A stretch of DNA of 64,000 nucleotides from contig NZ_JAAQWN010000004.1 of NCBI RefSeq assembly GCF_012985465.1, forward strand, positions 186,001-250,000, given 5' to 3'. How positions within the stretch are numbered: the stretch's first letter is position 1; the number at the start of each line of letters is the position of its first letter. The position numbers and the translations under genes were made by a program. The notes beneath the pieces are model-generated. The model made no database searches. It was not told where the DNA came from and worked only from the letters and a program-made list of their open reading frames with translations. Source of the stretch: Pseudomonas sp. WS 5079 (GTDB lineage: Bacteria > Pseudomonadota > Gammaproteobacteria > Pseudomonadales > Pseudomonadaceae). Below, one piece after another: positions 18,352 to 26,151 of the stretch.

Positions 18352-18382
18352 TTAATTCGTGACGCACTGCATCACGAATTAA
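18352..18382. repeat. Perfect 11-bp inverted repeat between convergent genes
   Basis: TTAATTCGTGA and TCACGAATTAA are separated by 9 nt. The palindrome lies in the 155-bp gap between the WYL gene and the end of the GTPase operon. It could be a weak bidirectional terminator, but the AT-rich stem and the absence of a T run also fit a protein-binding site. Confidence 0.6.
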
Positions 18383-18492
18383 TTGAACCTCCGAGAGGGA
18401 AGAATAATAGGCGTGACTCTGGGCACTCTGGAAGCATTCGCCCCGTCCTATGTCCGGAGCGAATGTTGAGATGAGATGCGTTAAGGACCAGA

Positions 18493-20121
18493 TCAGTCTT
18501 GCGGGCGCAGTTCAATCAGTGCCTGTTCGAACAGAATTCTATCGTTCTCTGCGGCCTTGTCTTGTTGCACCAGAGCCTGGCTTTGCGCGTCGATCCACTC
18601 ATCCATAGGTTTGAACACCTGCTCAACCACCAGAGTGATTTGGAACTGGTAGGCCTGACGCAAATCGTGGACAAACGAACTGGCAGAGTCGTCGATGGCT
18701 TTGGTACGACGAGCTTGCGCTGCCTTCTCCGCATTCTCTGTACGAATAGCCTGGTAGATGTCGTACAACGCCACGCCGACCTGTACCAAAGGCCCCGCCC
18801 AGCGACCCGCTGTACTGGCCCAGCGTCCCATGGTCTTGGGGCCAATACCTTTGAACAGTTTGGGCAGAAACTCTTTTCCTAGCTCCAGTGCCGCTTTCAC
18901 TCCCTGTTCAGTCATGTCCTTGACATTACCCATGGGGACTTTCTTCAAGGCATCCTTGATGGCTGGCGACAGGATGCTTTCACCAGCATCCTGCGGCGCA
19001 TCCAGATCCGCATTCAGCATGGCGTCAGCGTGTCGGAGAGTGGACTCGGCCAGTTTCTCACCGATTTCACCGAGGCTCTGCTGAGTCTTGGGCAGCTCGT
19101 ACTCCAGCGTGCGCATCAGTTTGTCGCCCAGAGACTGGACAACTTCTGCCGCCCCCTCTTCCATCGCCTGGTTGGTGTCACCCCTGACTTGTCCTTCTGC
19201 TACTGAAGTAATCAGACTGACAATTGCCTGCTTTGCGCTACGACAATCGCGATCCAGGTGATCGTTTAGGCATGCAGTCAGACGGCTGCGCTCGTTTTCA
19301 ATCTGCAGTTTGGCTTTCGTCAGCGCTTCAGCCTGACGGTCATTGCCGGCCTGCACCAACCGCAAATTGGCTTGTTCGATCGCAACCACCAGGTCTTTGC
19401 GACAAGCCTTGAAGATTGTCCCGGTGTCGCTTTGCTCAAGGAAGTCACCCAGCGCCTCCTCCAAGTCAAGAATGCCGCTGGCGCTTACCAGCGGCGCCTT
19501 GTCTTCGAGTCGTCCTTTGAGGGCGCTTCTGGCATTGACCCATTGCACCGGGACCTTGTCCAGAATGTTTTCAATACCGCGCTCGCTCGCCGCACGCTGC
19601 AGATGAATGCGCAGGCGATCGGTGATGCCGACATAATCGCGATCGCCGACCGTAATACCTGCCTTGTTGTTGACGATGAGCATTAACCGGCGCTCTGAAG
19701 CGACGATATCGACCAGCCGCTCCCAGGTTTTCGCTTCGTCGGTGGCACCGCCTGCAGCGACCACGAACAACACAACTTCGCTATTTTGCAGCTGGTTCTC
19801 AGCCACCTCTTCATGCTCGATCGGCGCGTCGATACCAGGTGTGTCGAGCAGCGTGTAATTGCCCCAGCGGTACTCAGTTACCGCGGCCGTTTCCGGTCGA
19901 TCCGCCATCTTGGCATCTGCCCGCCCCATCAAGGCATTGAGCAGGGTACTTTTGCCAGCGTTGTAGTTGCCGTAGACCATGATTCGAGGGTGTAACTGCT
20001 CAGCCTTGGTCTGCAACCGGGCTCCCAGCTCATCACGTTGTTGTTCGGACAGCCAACGGCCCAGCGGGGTGCTGACCCGTTCATAGGTGTGGATAACCCG
20101 TGCGAAGTCAGGCAATGCCAT
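18493..20121 (-). CDS. Dynamin-like GTPase (542 aa), third GTPase of the operon
   Basis: The protein has a G1/P-loop GNYNAGKST (51-59), a G3 motif LLDTPGID (93-96) and a G4-like NNKAG in which the usual Asp is Gly. A long helical region follows, with an amphipathic/hydrophobic stretch near residues 420-450 (GRWAGPLVQVGVALYDIYQAI). This layout resembles dynamin-like proteins: GTPase head, helical stalk, membrane-associating segment. The gene overlaps the end of the 619-residue GTPase gene by 14 bp, so the two are translationally linked and could form a heteromer. It is the last gene of the unit. Function in phage defence is inference from location and from LeoBC/Eleos-type dynamin pairs. Confidence 0.85.
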   Translation of the reverse strand: MALPDFARVIHTYERVSTPLGRWLSEQQRDELGARLQTKAEQLHPRIMVYGNYNAGKSTLLNALMGRADAKMADRPETAAVTEYRWGNYTLLDTPGIDAPIEHEEVAENQLQNSEVVLFVVAAGGATDEAKTWERLVDIVASERRLMLIVNNKAGITVGDRDYVGITDRLRIHLQRAASERGIENILDKVPVQWVNARSALKGRLEDKAPLVSASGILDLEEALGDFLEQSDTGTIFKACRKDLVVAIEQANLRLVQAGNDRQAEALTKAKLQIENERSRLTACLNDHLDRDCRSAKQAIVSLITSVAEGQVRGDTNQAMEEGAAEVVQSLGDKLMRTLEYELPKTQQSLGEIGEKLAESTLRHADAMLNADLDAPQDAGESILSPAIKDALKKVPMGNVKDMTEQGVKAALELGKEFLPKLFKGIGPKTMGRWASTAGRWAGPLVQVGVALYDIYQAIRTENAEKAAQARRTKAIDDSASSFVHDLRQAYQFQITLVVEQVFKPMDEWIDAQSQALVQQDKAAENDRILFEQALIELRPQD

Positions 20122-21967
20122 GGGACAGCTCCTTTTCGATTTCCTGAATTTGAGTAAGCGTGTGCTGGCGCATCTCTTTTAATGCGCTGTGGAAGTTTTT
20201 CAACCAGTCGGCAATGTCGATAAAGCACAATTGGTCCAGTTGCTCATACAGGACATTCAGCCGGTTCTCGGCAAGCTCAAGCAACTGTTCGCGGGTCCCC
20301 AGTGAAACTTCGTCGCGGTTGTCGCCCACAGCCACTTCGATTTCTTCACTGGTATTGAAGTATTCTCCCGCCGCGCCCCCAGCCTTGTTTCCCGCCCAGG
20401 CTCCAAGTGCGCCACCGATCAGGCCACCGATGACCGTCCCCACACCTGGCATGATCAAAGTGCCTAGAGCTGCCCCACCTTCAGCGCCCCCCCAGGCACC
20501 GAAACCTGCCCCGCCCGCCCTGCCGAATGACTCATTGCGGCGGGAGTCGAATTTGATTTTTTCAACGCGCTCTGAAAACTGGGGGGCCTCTCGGGCGACA
20601 GGTCCAACCGCTTGGTCGTGAATTTCAATGTTTTCGAATTTCTGGCCAATCGAATCACACAGTTCGCTGGCGTAATACTGGAAAGCATGATCGAGCAACT
20701 TACGGCAGGCTTCAGAGAAAGCCTGGTCGTTCATCGCATATTGATCGGCATACTTTTCGATCTGACCCGGTAATTCTTTTCTGAGCTGGCTCAGAATATG
20801 ATCGACGCTCAGTTTCAGGTCCTTACGCGCGGCGTTCAGCCCTGTTCTGATATCAACCAGCTCTTTTTCCAGCTGATCCGTCGATTCGGCCAGCTTGAGG
20901 CAGAACGCCTGCAGATTCTTCAAGGGTGTCTGGCGCTTGAGGGCGAGCCCACTGGAACGGGCTATGTTGCCAATATCTGCGGCGAAGTCGGCCAGCCCAC
21001 TGTCCTGCCAGCGTTGCGCCTGCTCCTGGGGGCCACCTTCCTCAGCATAACGCACCGAAATCGAGTGAATATTGATTTGATTCAGGAGCGATTGTGCTGA
21101 TGGGTCGATTTTGGCCAGCTCCGACCCGACGTAACCAATCTGGTCATCACGATCGGATCGCGCCTTCATTACCCGTTGGTTAACCAAGTTACCCAAGTCA
21201 TCAACATCCTCCTCAATCACATCACTGCCAGTGATAAGCACCATGAGATTTTTCTTTTTCTGGAGCAACCCGACGACCTCATTCATATCGGAGTGCCGGC
21301 CAGGACTGCTGGAGTTGCTCAGGAATACGATCAGGTCGGCACACGCGACATAGTCGTCGGCCAACTGGCCGTTGACGCTGTTGACCGAGTGAACCCCAGG
21401 GGAATCGACCCAGGTCATACCCGGCAACCTGAAACCCTGGATTGAGCTGGTCGCTTCCACCACGTCGACGCCAAAGCATCGCTGCTTGCTCATCAACTCT
21501 GCCGACATGGTTTCCGCAGTCCCGGTACTTTCGCGCCAGAAAAACTCGGGGCGAGGGGAAGCGCTGTCGATCAAGGCCGCGTCCGGAGCAGAGTTCCCGT
21601 AGGCGAGATAATTCCCCAGGGAGGATTTTCCAGCTTTGACCTTGCCGTAGACAAAGATCAGTAGCGAGTCATCGAAATCCTTGCGAAACGAAGTATTGCG
21701 CTCATAGTTTTCGACGTTCCTGATCCAGGCATCAAGCTGACTGTCGAGCCCCTGCTGACAGCGCTCAGCCATGTCCTGCAACGGGTGACGCTGCTCAAGC
21801 GGGCTTTCACGCCAAGGCGAAGTCTTGCGTGCGTCATTAAGCTTCCTCAGCTGAGCCTTGAGGACACTTTCCCGGCGATCGATCTGGCGTTTGACCTGAT
21901 CGAACTCACCGGCAATCCCGGCGAAGACATTTAACAAATCATTTCGGTTGGCGTGGCGGTCGGTCAT
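20108..21967 (-). CDS. Dynamin-like GTPase with Gly-rich membrane segment (619 aa)
   Basis: Residues 1-95 are helical; the GTPase domain follows with P-loop GKVKAGKS (108-115), G3 DSPG (188-191) and a G4-like LITGSD. Residues about 370-480 are helical. Near 510-560 there is a glycine/alanine-rich hydrophobic segment (AGGAGFGAWGGAEGGAALG, then MPGVGTVIGGLIGGALGAW) resembling the glycine-zipper membrane-inserting regions seen in membrane-remodelling GTPases and toxins. The C-terminus is a short coiled coil. It overlaps the next GTPase gene by 14 bp and follows the small membrane protein by 6 bp. Its long N-terminal helix and membrane segment make it the likely membrane-anchored partner. Confidence 0.85.
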   Translation of the reverse strand: MTDRHANRNDLLNVFAGIAGEFDQVKRQIDRRESVLKAQLRKLNDARKTSPWRESPLEQRHPLQDMAERCQQGLDSQLDAWIRNVENYERNTSFRKDFDDSLLIFVYGKVKAGKSSLGNYLAYGNSAPDAALIDSASPRPEFFWRESTGTAETMSAELMSKQRCFGVDVVEATSSIQGFRLPGMTWVDSPGVHSVNSVNGQLADDYVACADLIVFLSNSSSPGRHSDMNEVVGLLQKKKNLMVLITGSDVIEEDVDDLGNLVNQRVMKARSDRDDQIGYVGSELAKIDPSAQSLLNQINIHSISVRYAEEGGPQEQAQRWQDSGLADFAADIGNIARSSGLALKRQTPLKNLQAFCLKLAESTDQLEKELVDIRTGLNAARKDLKLSVDHILSQLRKELPGQIEKYADQYAMNDQAFSEACRKLLDHAFQYYASELCDSIGQKFENIEIHDQAVGPVAREAPQFSERVEKIKFDSRRNESFGRAGGAGFGAWGGAEGGAALGTLIMPGVGTVIGGLIGGALGAWAGNKAGGAAGEYFNTSEEIEVAVGDNRDEVSLGTREQLLELAENRLNVLYEQLDQLCFIDIADWLKNFHSALKEMRQHTLTQIQEIEKELSHGIA

Positions 21968-21973
21968 CGTGAC

Positions 21974-22426
21974 TTATCCCAGCAATTCTTCTTTCAGGCG
22001 CTGAAGGCCCGTGATTTCTTTCTGAAGTGCGTGCGCCTGGACAGCTTGCTTCACCCAGATCGGGCTGAAGGCTGCACCGGGGGCAATTGTATCCAAGTGC
22101 TTCAACATAGCTTTTGGTTTGTTCGGCACCTTTTTGATTACAAAGGCACTAAGGCTGTCAAAACTGACGTGCAGCGCGCCCTGGTTAGTTCGATCGAGTA
22201 CCGCAGGGTGCGTCGCAAATAAATCTTTCAGTTGGCCATCAACGTCGGCAACCAGTTGAGCCTTACGTTTCTCGAGGTTTGCCTGTTTGCGACGAGCAAT
22301 GGCCTGTGCCTCGGCCTCACGAGTCTGAATGCGTGCCCTGCGTTCGGCCGCTTCTTTTTCTTCATCGTCGGAGCTGGCGACGGCAGCAACCACAGCGCCG
22401 ATTAAGGGTACCAATAACCACCACAT
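21974..22426 (-). CDS. Small membrane-anchored coiled-coil protein in GTPase operon
   Basis: A 150-residue protein. The N-terminal helix MWWLLVPLIGAVVAAVASSDD is a transmembrane anchor, directly followed by a charged coiled coil (EEKEAAERRARIQTREAEAQAIARRKQ). The C-terminal half (VSFDSLSAFVIKKVPNKPKAMLKHLDTIAPGAAF) looks globular but matches no family I know. It sits between the first and second GTPase genes with gaps of 12 and 6 bp, so it belongs to the same transcript and probably the same complex. It may be a membrane adaptor for the GTPases. Confidence 0.75.
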   Translation of the reverse strand: MWWLLVPLIGAVVAAVASSDDEEKEAAERRARIQTREAEAQAIARRKQANLEKRKAQLVADVDGQLKDLFATHPAVLDRTNQGALHVSFDSLSAFVIKKVPNKPKAMLKHLDTIAPGAAFSPIWVKQAVQAHALQKEITGLQRLKEELLG

Positions 22427-22438
22427 AGCAATGTTCTC

Positions 22439-23305
22439 TCAATCGGATTCAAGGGTTTCGCAGCGGCTGATGCGTTCTCGGGTCGTGCTGACCAACTGGT
22501 TCACACTCTGACTAAGCACCAGAAACGCCTGTGATTGTTTGGCTTCGACGGCAGCCAGTGTGCGTTCCCGCTTGGCGATGGCCTTATCGACAATGGCCTC
22601 CAACTTACTCAGACGCTGCTTATCTCGCGCACGGCGCACGGCATGCAACTCGCTTTCGGCGCGCTCGACAAGTGTCTTCAAATGGTGGTGCAGCACGTTG
22701 ATGCCGCTATGTTCGATAAGGGCGGGCTTTTGCTCCAACACGCCTTTGCGGTATGTCGTGAACGAGGCCGGGATCAACGTGCGAGGTGCCTTGAACAACG
22801 CCGAGAGGATGGCACTGATTGCGTCCAGGCGATCCTGCCTTTGCTCCGACGCACTTTCGGCATGGGTCAGAACGACCAGTAAGCTGTCTTCGATATCAGG
22901 ACGCCGATGTTTCAACTCATTAAGGAAGTTGATTTCTACGGTTTCCAGAGTGCCCGTGCCCAGGTTGTGGGCGAACAGGATAATGTCGGCTGTCGCCAAG
23001 CCACGCCAGGCGTGCTGGTCATCCTCGTTATTGGCGTCAATACCCGGAGTGTCTACGTAAGTAATCCCTCCATGGGTTAAGGTTTGCACCGTTTTAGTCG
23101 AGCGCACTGCTTTGGTTTCGAAGAATTCGTTTTCAAGATGGCCGGTCAATGCATTGAGCAGTGCGCTCTTGCCAGCGTTCATCAGGCCACAGACCGCTAT
23201 ACGCAAAGTCCGGTCGACGGTCTTTCCCTCTTGACGCTCCTGATACAAACGCGCGAATTCAGCTGACTCGCGATTGAGCTGAATCAGCCAATTTTCAGCT
23301 GGCAT
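22439..23305 (-). CDS. Small dynamin-like/Era-like GTPase (288 aa), first GTPase of the operon
   Basis: The G1 motif is GLMNAGKSA (40-48), the switch region has KAVRSTKTVQT, G3 is YVDTPGID, and the G4 position reads VLTHAES rather than NKxD. After the about 220-residue GTPase domain comes a coiled-coil tail (RARDKQRLSKLEAIVDKAIAKRERTLA). The sequence differs clearly from the two larger GTPases, so this is not a simple duplication. It opens the four-gene operon; a 42-codon ORF lies 205 bp further upstream in the same direction. Likely part of a membrane-associated multi-GTPase assembly. Confidence 0.85.
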   Translation of the reverse strand: MPAENWLIQLNRESAEFARLYQERQEGKTVDRTLRIAVCGLMNAGKSALLNALTGHLENEFFETKAVRSTKTVQTLTHGGITYVDTPGIDANNEDDQHAWRGLATADIILFAHNLGTGTLETVEINFLNELKHRRPDIEDSLLVVLTHAESASEQRQDRLDAISAILSALFKAPRTLIPASFTTYRKGVLEQKPALIEHSGINVLHHHLKTLVERAESELHAVRRARDKQRLSKLEAIVDKAIAKRERTLAAVEAKQSQAFLVLSQSVNQLVSTTRERISRCETLESD

Positions 23306-23510
23306 GAAATGTCCTTATTGCAGTGTCGGAAGCGCTGGCGCATCCGGGATCAAACACAAGTTGCCCCCAAGTCATAACGTTCAGCGCGCACCCTAGCGTC
23401 TGAACACCTGCAACCCGGATCATCCTCCACGCGATATCACTTTGCCACGCCTTAGTAACCTGTCAATCAAACGCAGATCTACAAGCAGCAATAAGGCGAT
23501 GGGATGGACA

Positions 23511-23639
23511 CTAAACCGGCCCCTGCCCCTTTCGCAAAAACTCGTTTTCCGCCTCCATTGACTTGTAAGACCGATACACCTCGTACCCTTTCTTGGCGAT
23601 AACGACGAGGCCAACTGCGGCGAGAAAGTTTTTCAGCAT
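23511..23639 (-). CDS. 42-residue hydrophobic small protein upstream of the GTPase operon
   Basis: The ATG at 23639 is preceded by CAGGAG with 8-nt spacing. The product starts MLKNFLAAVGLVVIAKKGYE and continues with YRSYKSMEAENEF to a TAG at 23511. Residues 4-15 are a short hydrophobic helix, followed by a basic and then charged region, a pattern of small membrane-associated proteins. It is codirectional with the GTPase operon but separated by 205 bp in which I see no gene. It could be the true first gene of that unit or a stand-alone small protein. No family is recognised. Confidence 0.5.
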   Translation of the reverse strand: MLKNFLAAVGLVVIAKKGYEVYRSYKSMEAENEFLRKGQGPV

Positions 23640-23882
23640 GATCCATACTCCTGTTTATTGGCTGGTTTGAGCATAACCATGCCTCGCGACAAATTGCGTC
23701 GCCCCGAGAAAATCCATTTTAAATCGCCGACCCCGCTGTGACGGACAGGCTGATAACTCCATTGAAGGTTCAGTCGTTGGTCGCCTCAGCCTTTTGTTTT
23801 GTCGGCCTTCGCCTGGAAATCTTTAAGCGGCAAGCTCACTGGGGATTTACACTCTCCTGAGGACCACGATTCAAAGTGCTTC

Positions 23883-25163
23883 TCACATCTGTAATGCAAA
23901 CTCAGTCCCAAGATGAATGATCACCCCCACCAGCCCTCCCACCAATGTTCCGTTGATACGAATAAACTGAAGGTCTTTGCCCACGTGTGACTCCAGTTGC
24001 TCCACCAGTTCCTTCTCGTTCCAGGCTTCGATGCGTTCAGCGATGTAGCGGCCGATCTCTGAGCGATAGCGCTCAACCAATGGGCCCGCCATTGCCAGAA
24101 TCTGGTCGTTTATCCAGGCCTGCATCAAAGCGTCTTCGCTCAATGCGTCACCAAGCTTGCGAGTACCCTCCTCCAAGCGCTGGCGCGTTGTGGAATCGCT
24201 TCGAGTAATGTCTTCCTCAAACCAGGTCACTACATCGTCGACCATGTCAGTCAGGTAGCTGTGCAGGGCCGGGTGTTGAACGAGTTGAGCGCGCAGTTGT
24301 GCCGCACGCAAACGAAAAGCTGGCTCCTCCTTGAGCTTATGCACCAAGGCTCCCAACTGCTGGTTGAAATGTTTGCGCAACGGGTGTTCAGTGTCGTGGT
24401 TGACCTCGCTGATCACGTCAGAGATTCGCTCGACCAACTTTGCCGATGACCAGTTGCCGGCAACGTTGTGCAGAGGCAGTTCCTTGCCGAAAACGTTGAA
24501 CCGCAAGAACTCGAACTCCGTGGCCAGAACGTCGGCGATGCGTTTTTTTGTCGCTTCGCCTTGCAGTGAAACATCGACTTGATTCAATACGGCGTCGAGT
24601 ACCTCCTGTGCCCTCCCATCATCGGTGAGCACTTCCAGCAACTGACCACTCATTTTTGCCAAATCAACTTCTTCCAGGCGCGCCAGAGCAGTGCTGCGTA
24701 CAAACTGGCGCACACGCTCGTCACGCAGGGCGCCAATACCATGCCCAGCCAGCTTGACGGCTAAACCCGACAAGACTGCGGCGTTGTCTTCCTTCGACAG
24801 CCATTGCGCCAACCGCCTGGCAGTATCAAATTCGCTGACCTTCTGAAGTACCTGCTCACGTGAAAGAAAGTGAGTACAAATAAAGTCCCCCAGGTTGGCG
24901 CCAATACGCGCCTTGTTGCGCGGGATGATAGCCGTGTGAGGAATAGGCAACCCCAAGGGGCGTCGGAACAGGGCAGTAACGGCAAACCAGTCGGCGATAG
25001 CGCCAACCATCGCAGCCTCGGAGAAGGCTTTCATGTACCCCCCCAACACGGGATGGGAGTGGATCAACATCAAGGCTGCGACATAGAGCGCTGCCGCCAA
25101 CAAGAACAACCCGGACGCTATTGCCTTCATCCGCGCCAACGGTGAATCGAGTTTCAACATCAA
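23883..25163 (-). CDS. DUF445 family membrane protein (YjiN-like)
   Basis: A 426-residue protein. The N-terminal transmembrane region GLFLLAAALYVAALMLI is followed by the family core GYMKAFSEAAMVGAIADWFAVTALFRRPLGLPIPHTAIIPRNK, a long helical domain, and a C-terminal hydrophobic segment LVGGLVGVIIHLGTEFALQM. This is the DUF445 layout (E. coli YjiN, encoded near the restriction genes of the immigration control region). Function is unknown. It is codirectional with, and 243 bp before, the 42-codon ORF and GTPase operon, and may be part of it. It could also be a housekeeping-type gene carried along. Confidence 0.9.
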   Translation of the reverse strand: MMLKLDSPLARMKAIASGLFLLAAALYVAALMLIHSHPVLGGYMKAFSEAAMVGAIADWFAVTALFRRPLGLPIPHTAIIPRNKARIGANLGDFICTHFLSREQVLQKVSEFDTARRLAQWLSKEDNAAVLSGLAVKLAGHGIGALRDERVRQFVRSTALARLEEVDLAKMSGQLLEVLTDDGRAQEVLDAVLNQVDVSLQGEATKKRIADVLATEFEFLRFNVFGKELPLHNVAGNWSSAKLVERISDVISEVNHDTEHPLRKHFNQQLGALVHKLKEEPAFRLRAAQLRAQLVQHPALHSYLTDMVDDVVTWFEEDITRSDSTTRQRLEEGTRKLGDALSEDALMQAWINDQILAMAGPLVERYRSEIGRYIAERIEAWNEKELVEQLESHVGKDLQFIRINGTLVGGLVGVIIHLGTEFALQM

Positions 25164-25470
25164 AAAACCTTAAATGTAAGTACGCAATGGAGGTCGTCGT
25201 CACCCGCTTCCGCGACCATTGGCCTCAATTTTTTGTCTGGGGCCTAGATATGAGCCTGCGCTGGATGGACACTCAATGCGTCATCCAAAACACCTGCCCT
25301 ATAACGTATCAGTGAATAGATACAAAACTTTATTACGTGATAGCTTAACGCCATATCGCGTCATAATGTGTCGCAGGGCTCATTGAATGCTCAATCCCGC
25401 CCCTCATCCGCCGATAAAACCATGATCCTCAAGGTCCCGCGGATCCCCTCAGCCAAAGGAAGCACCTGGA
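25164..25470. promoter_or_regulatory. Divergent intergenic region with two inverted repeats (DUF445 / HEPN)
   Basis: This 307-bp gap separates the minus-strand DUF445/GTPase block from the plus-strand HEPN/AddAB-like block and must hold promoters for both. Two dyads are visible: GTATC-N8-GATAC at 25306-25323, and an imperfect repeat of ATTACGTGATA (25332) with TATCGCGTCATAAT (25354-25367). They are candidate operators for the WYL regulator encoded at 26152. I see no gene in it. Confidence 0.4.
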
Positions 25471-26121
25471 ATGGATTACCAGTCACTCAAGACACGCCAC
25501 CGTAACGAACGCGACGCGCACCACCCAAACCTTGCGCTACGGGTTCACCGAGCCCTGAGCTGGCTCAATCGTGCGGAACAGGCAGAGGACGTTGACGGGC
25601 GCTTCATCTTCCTCTGGATCGCTTTCAACGCTGCCTATGCCACCGATATTGATGAGCAGCATCGATTGTCCGAACAGGAGGCATTCAAGGCTTTCCTGCA
25701 AAAACTTTGTACGCTGGACACCGAGCACCTGATCGAAAAACTGGTTTGGTCAGAGTTTTCCGGGAGCATACGTGCACTGCTGGACAACCCTTATGTTTTC
25801 CAAAGCTTCTGGGATTTCCAGAACGGCAAGATCAATGAAGCCATGTGGGAGGAACGCTTGCGTAACGGCAAACGTAGCGCTCATGCAGCACTGGCCGATC
25901 GCGATACAGCCAAGGTGCTGGGGGTGATGTTTAACCGCATCTATACCCTTCGCAACCAAATGATTCATGGCGGAGCCACCTGGGACGGCAGCGTCAATCG
26001 CACACAATTGCGTGACTGCTCAAACCTGCTGGCAAAGCTTGTCCCCCTGGTGATCCTTCTGATGCTCGACAACCCGAAAACATTGTGGGGCGACGCCTGT
26101 TACCCGGTGGTCAAGTCGTAA
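25471..26121 (+). CDS. HEPN-domain protein (candidate RNase)
   Basis: A 216-residue, mostly helical protein. Near the C-terminus it carries R161-N-Q-M-I-H166 (LRNQMIHGGATW), the Rx4-6H motif of HEPN ribonucleases in the RN-x-x-x-H form also found in ApeA-type defence proteins. The N-terminal part (RFIFLWIAFNAAYATDID) matches the typical HEPN opening in which the first helices place a conserved F-x-W-x-A-F-N segment. There is no second domain, unlike ApeA. It is the first gene of the plus-strand block, followed 30 bp later by a WYL regulator. HEPN RNases often act by cutting RNA to stop phage growth; that role here is inference. Confidence 0.8.
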   Translation: MDYQSLKTRHRNERDAHHPNLALRVHRALSWLNRAEQAEDVDGRFIFLWIAFNAAYATDIDEQHRLSEQEAFKAFLQKLCTLDTEHLIEKLVWSEFSGSIRALLDNPYVFQSFWDFQNGKINEAMWEERLRNGKRSAHAALADRDTAKVLGVMFNRIYTLRNQMIHGGATWDGSVNRTQLRDCSNLLAKLVPLVILLMLDNPKTLWGDACYPVVKS

Positions 26122-26151
26122 CCCACCTCTCGCTTGCGCAAGGAAAAGCCC

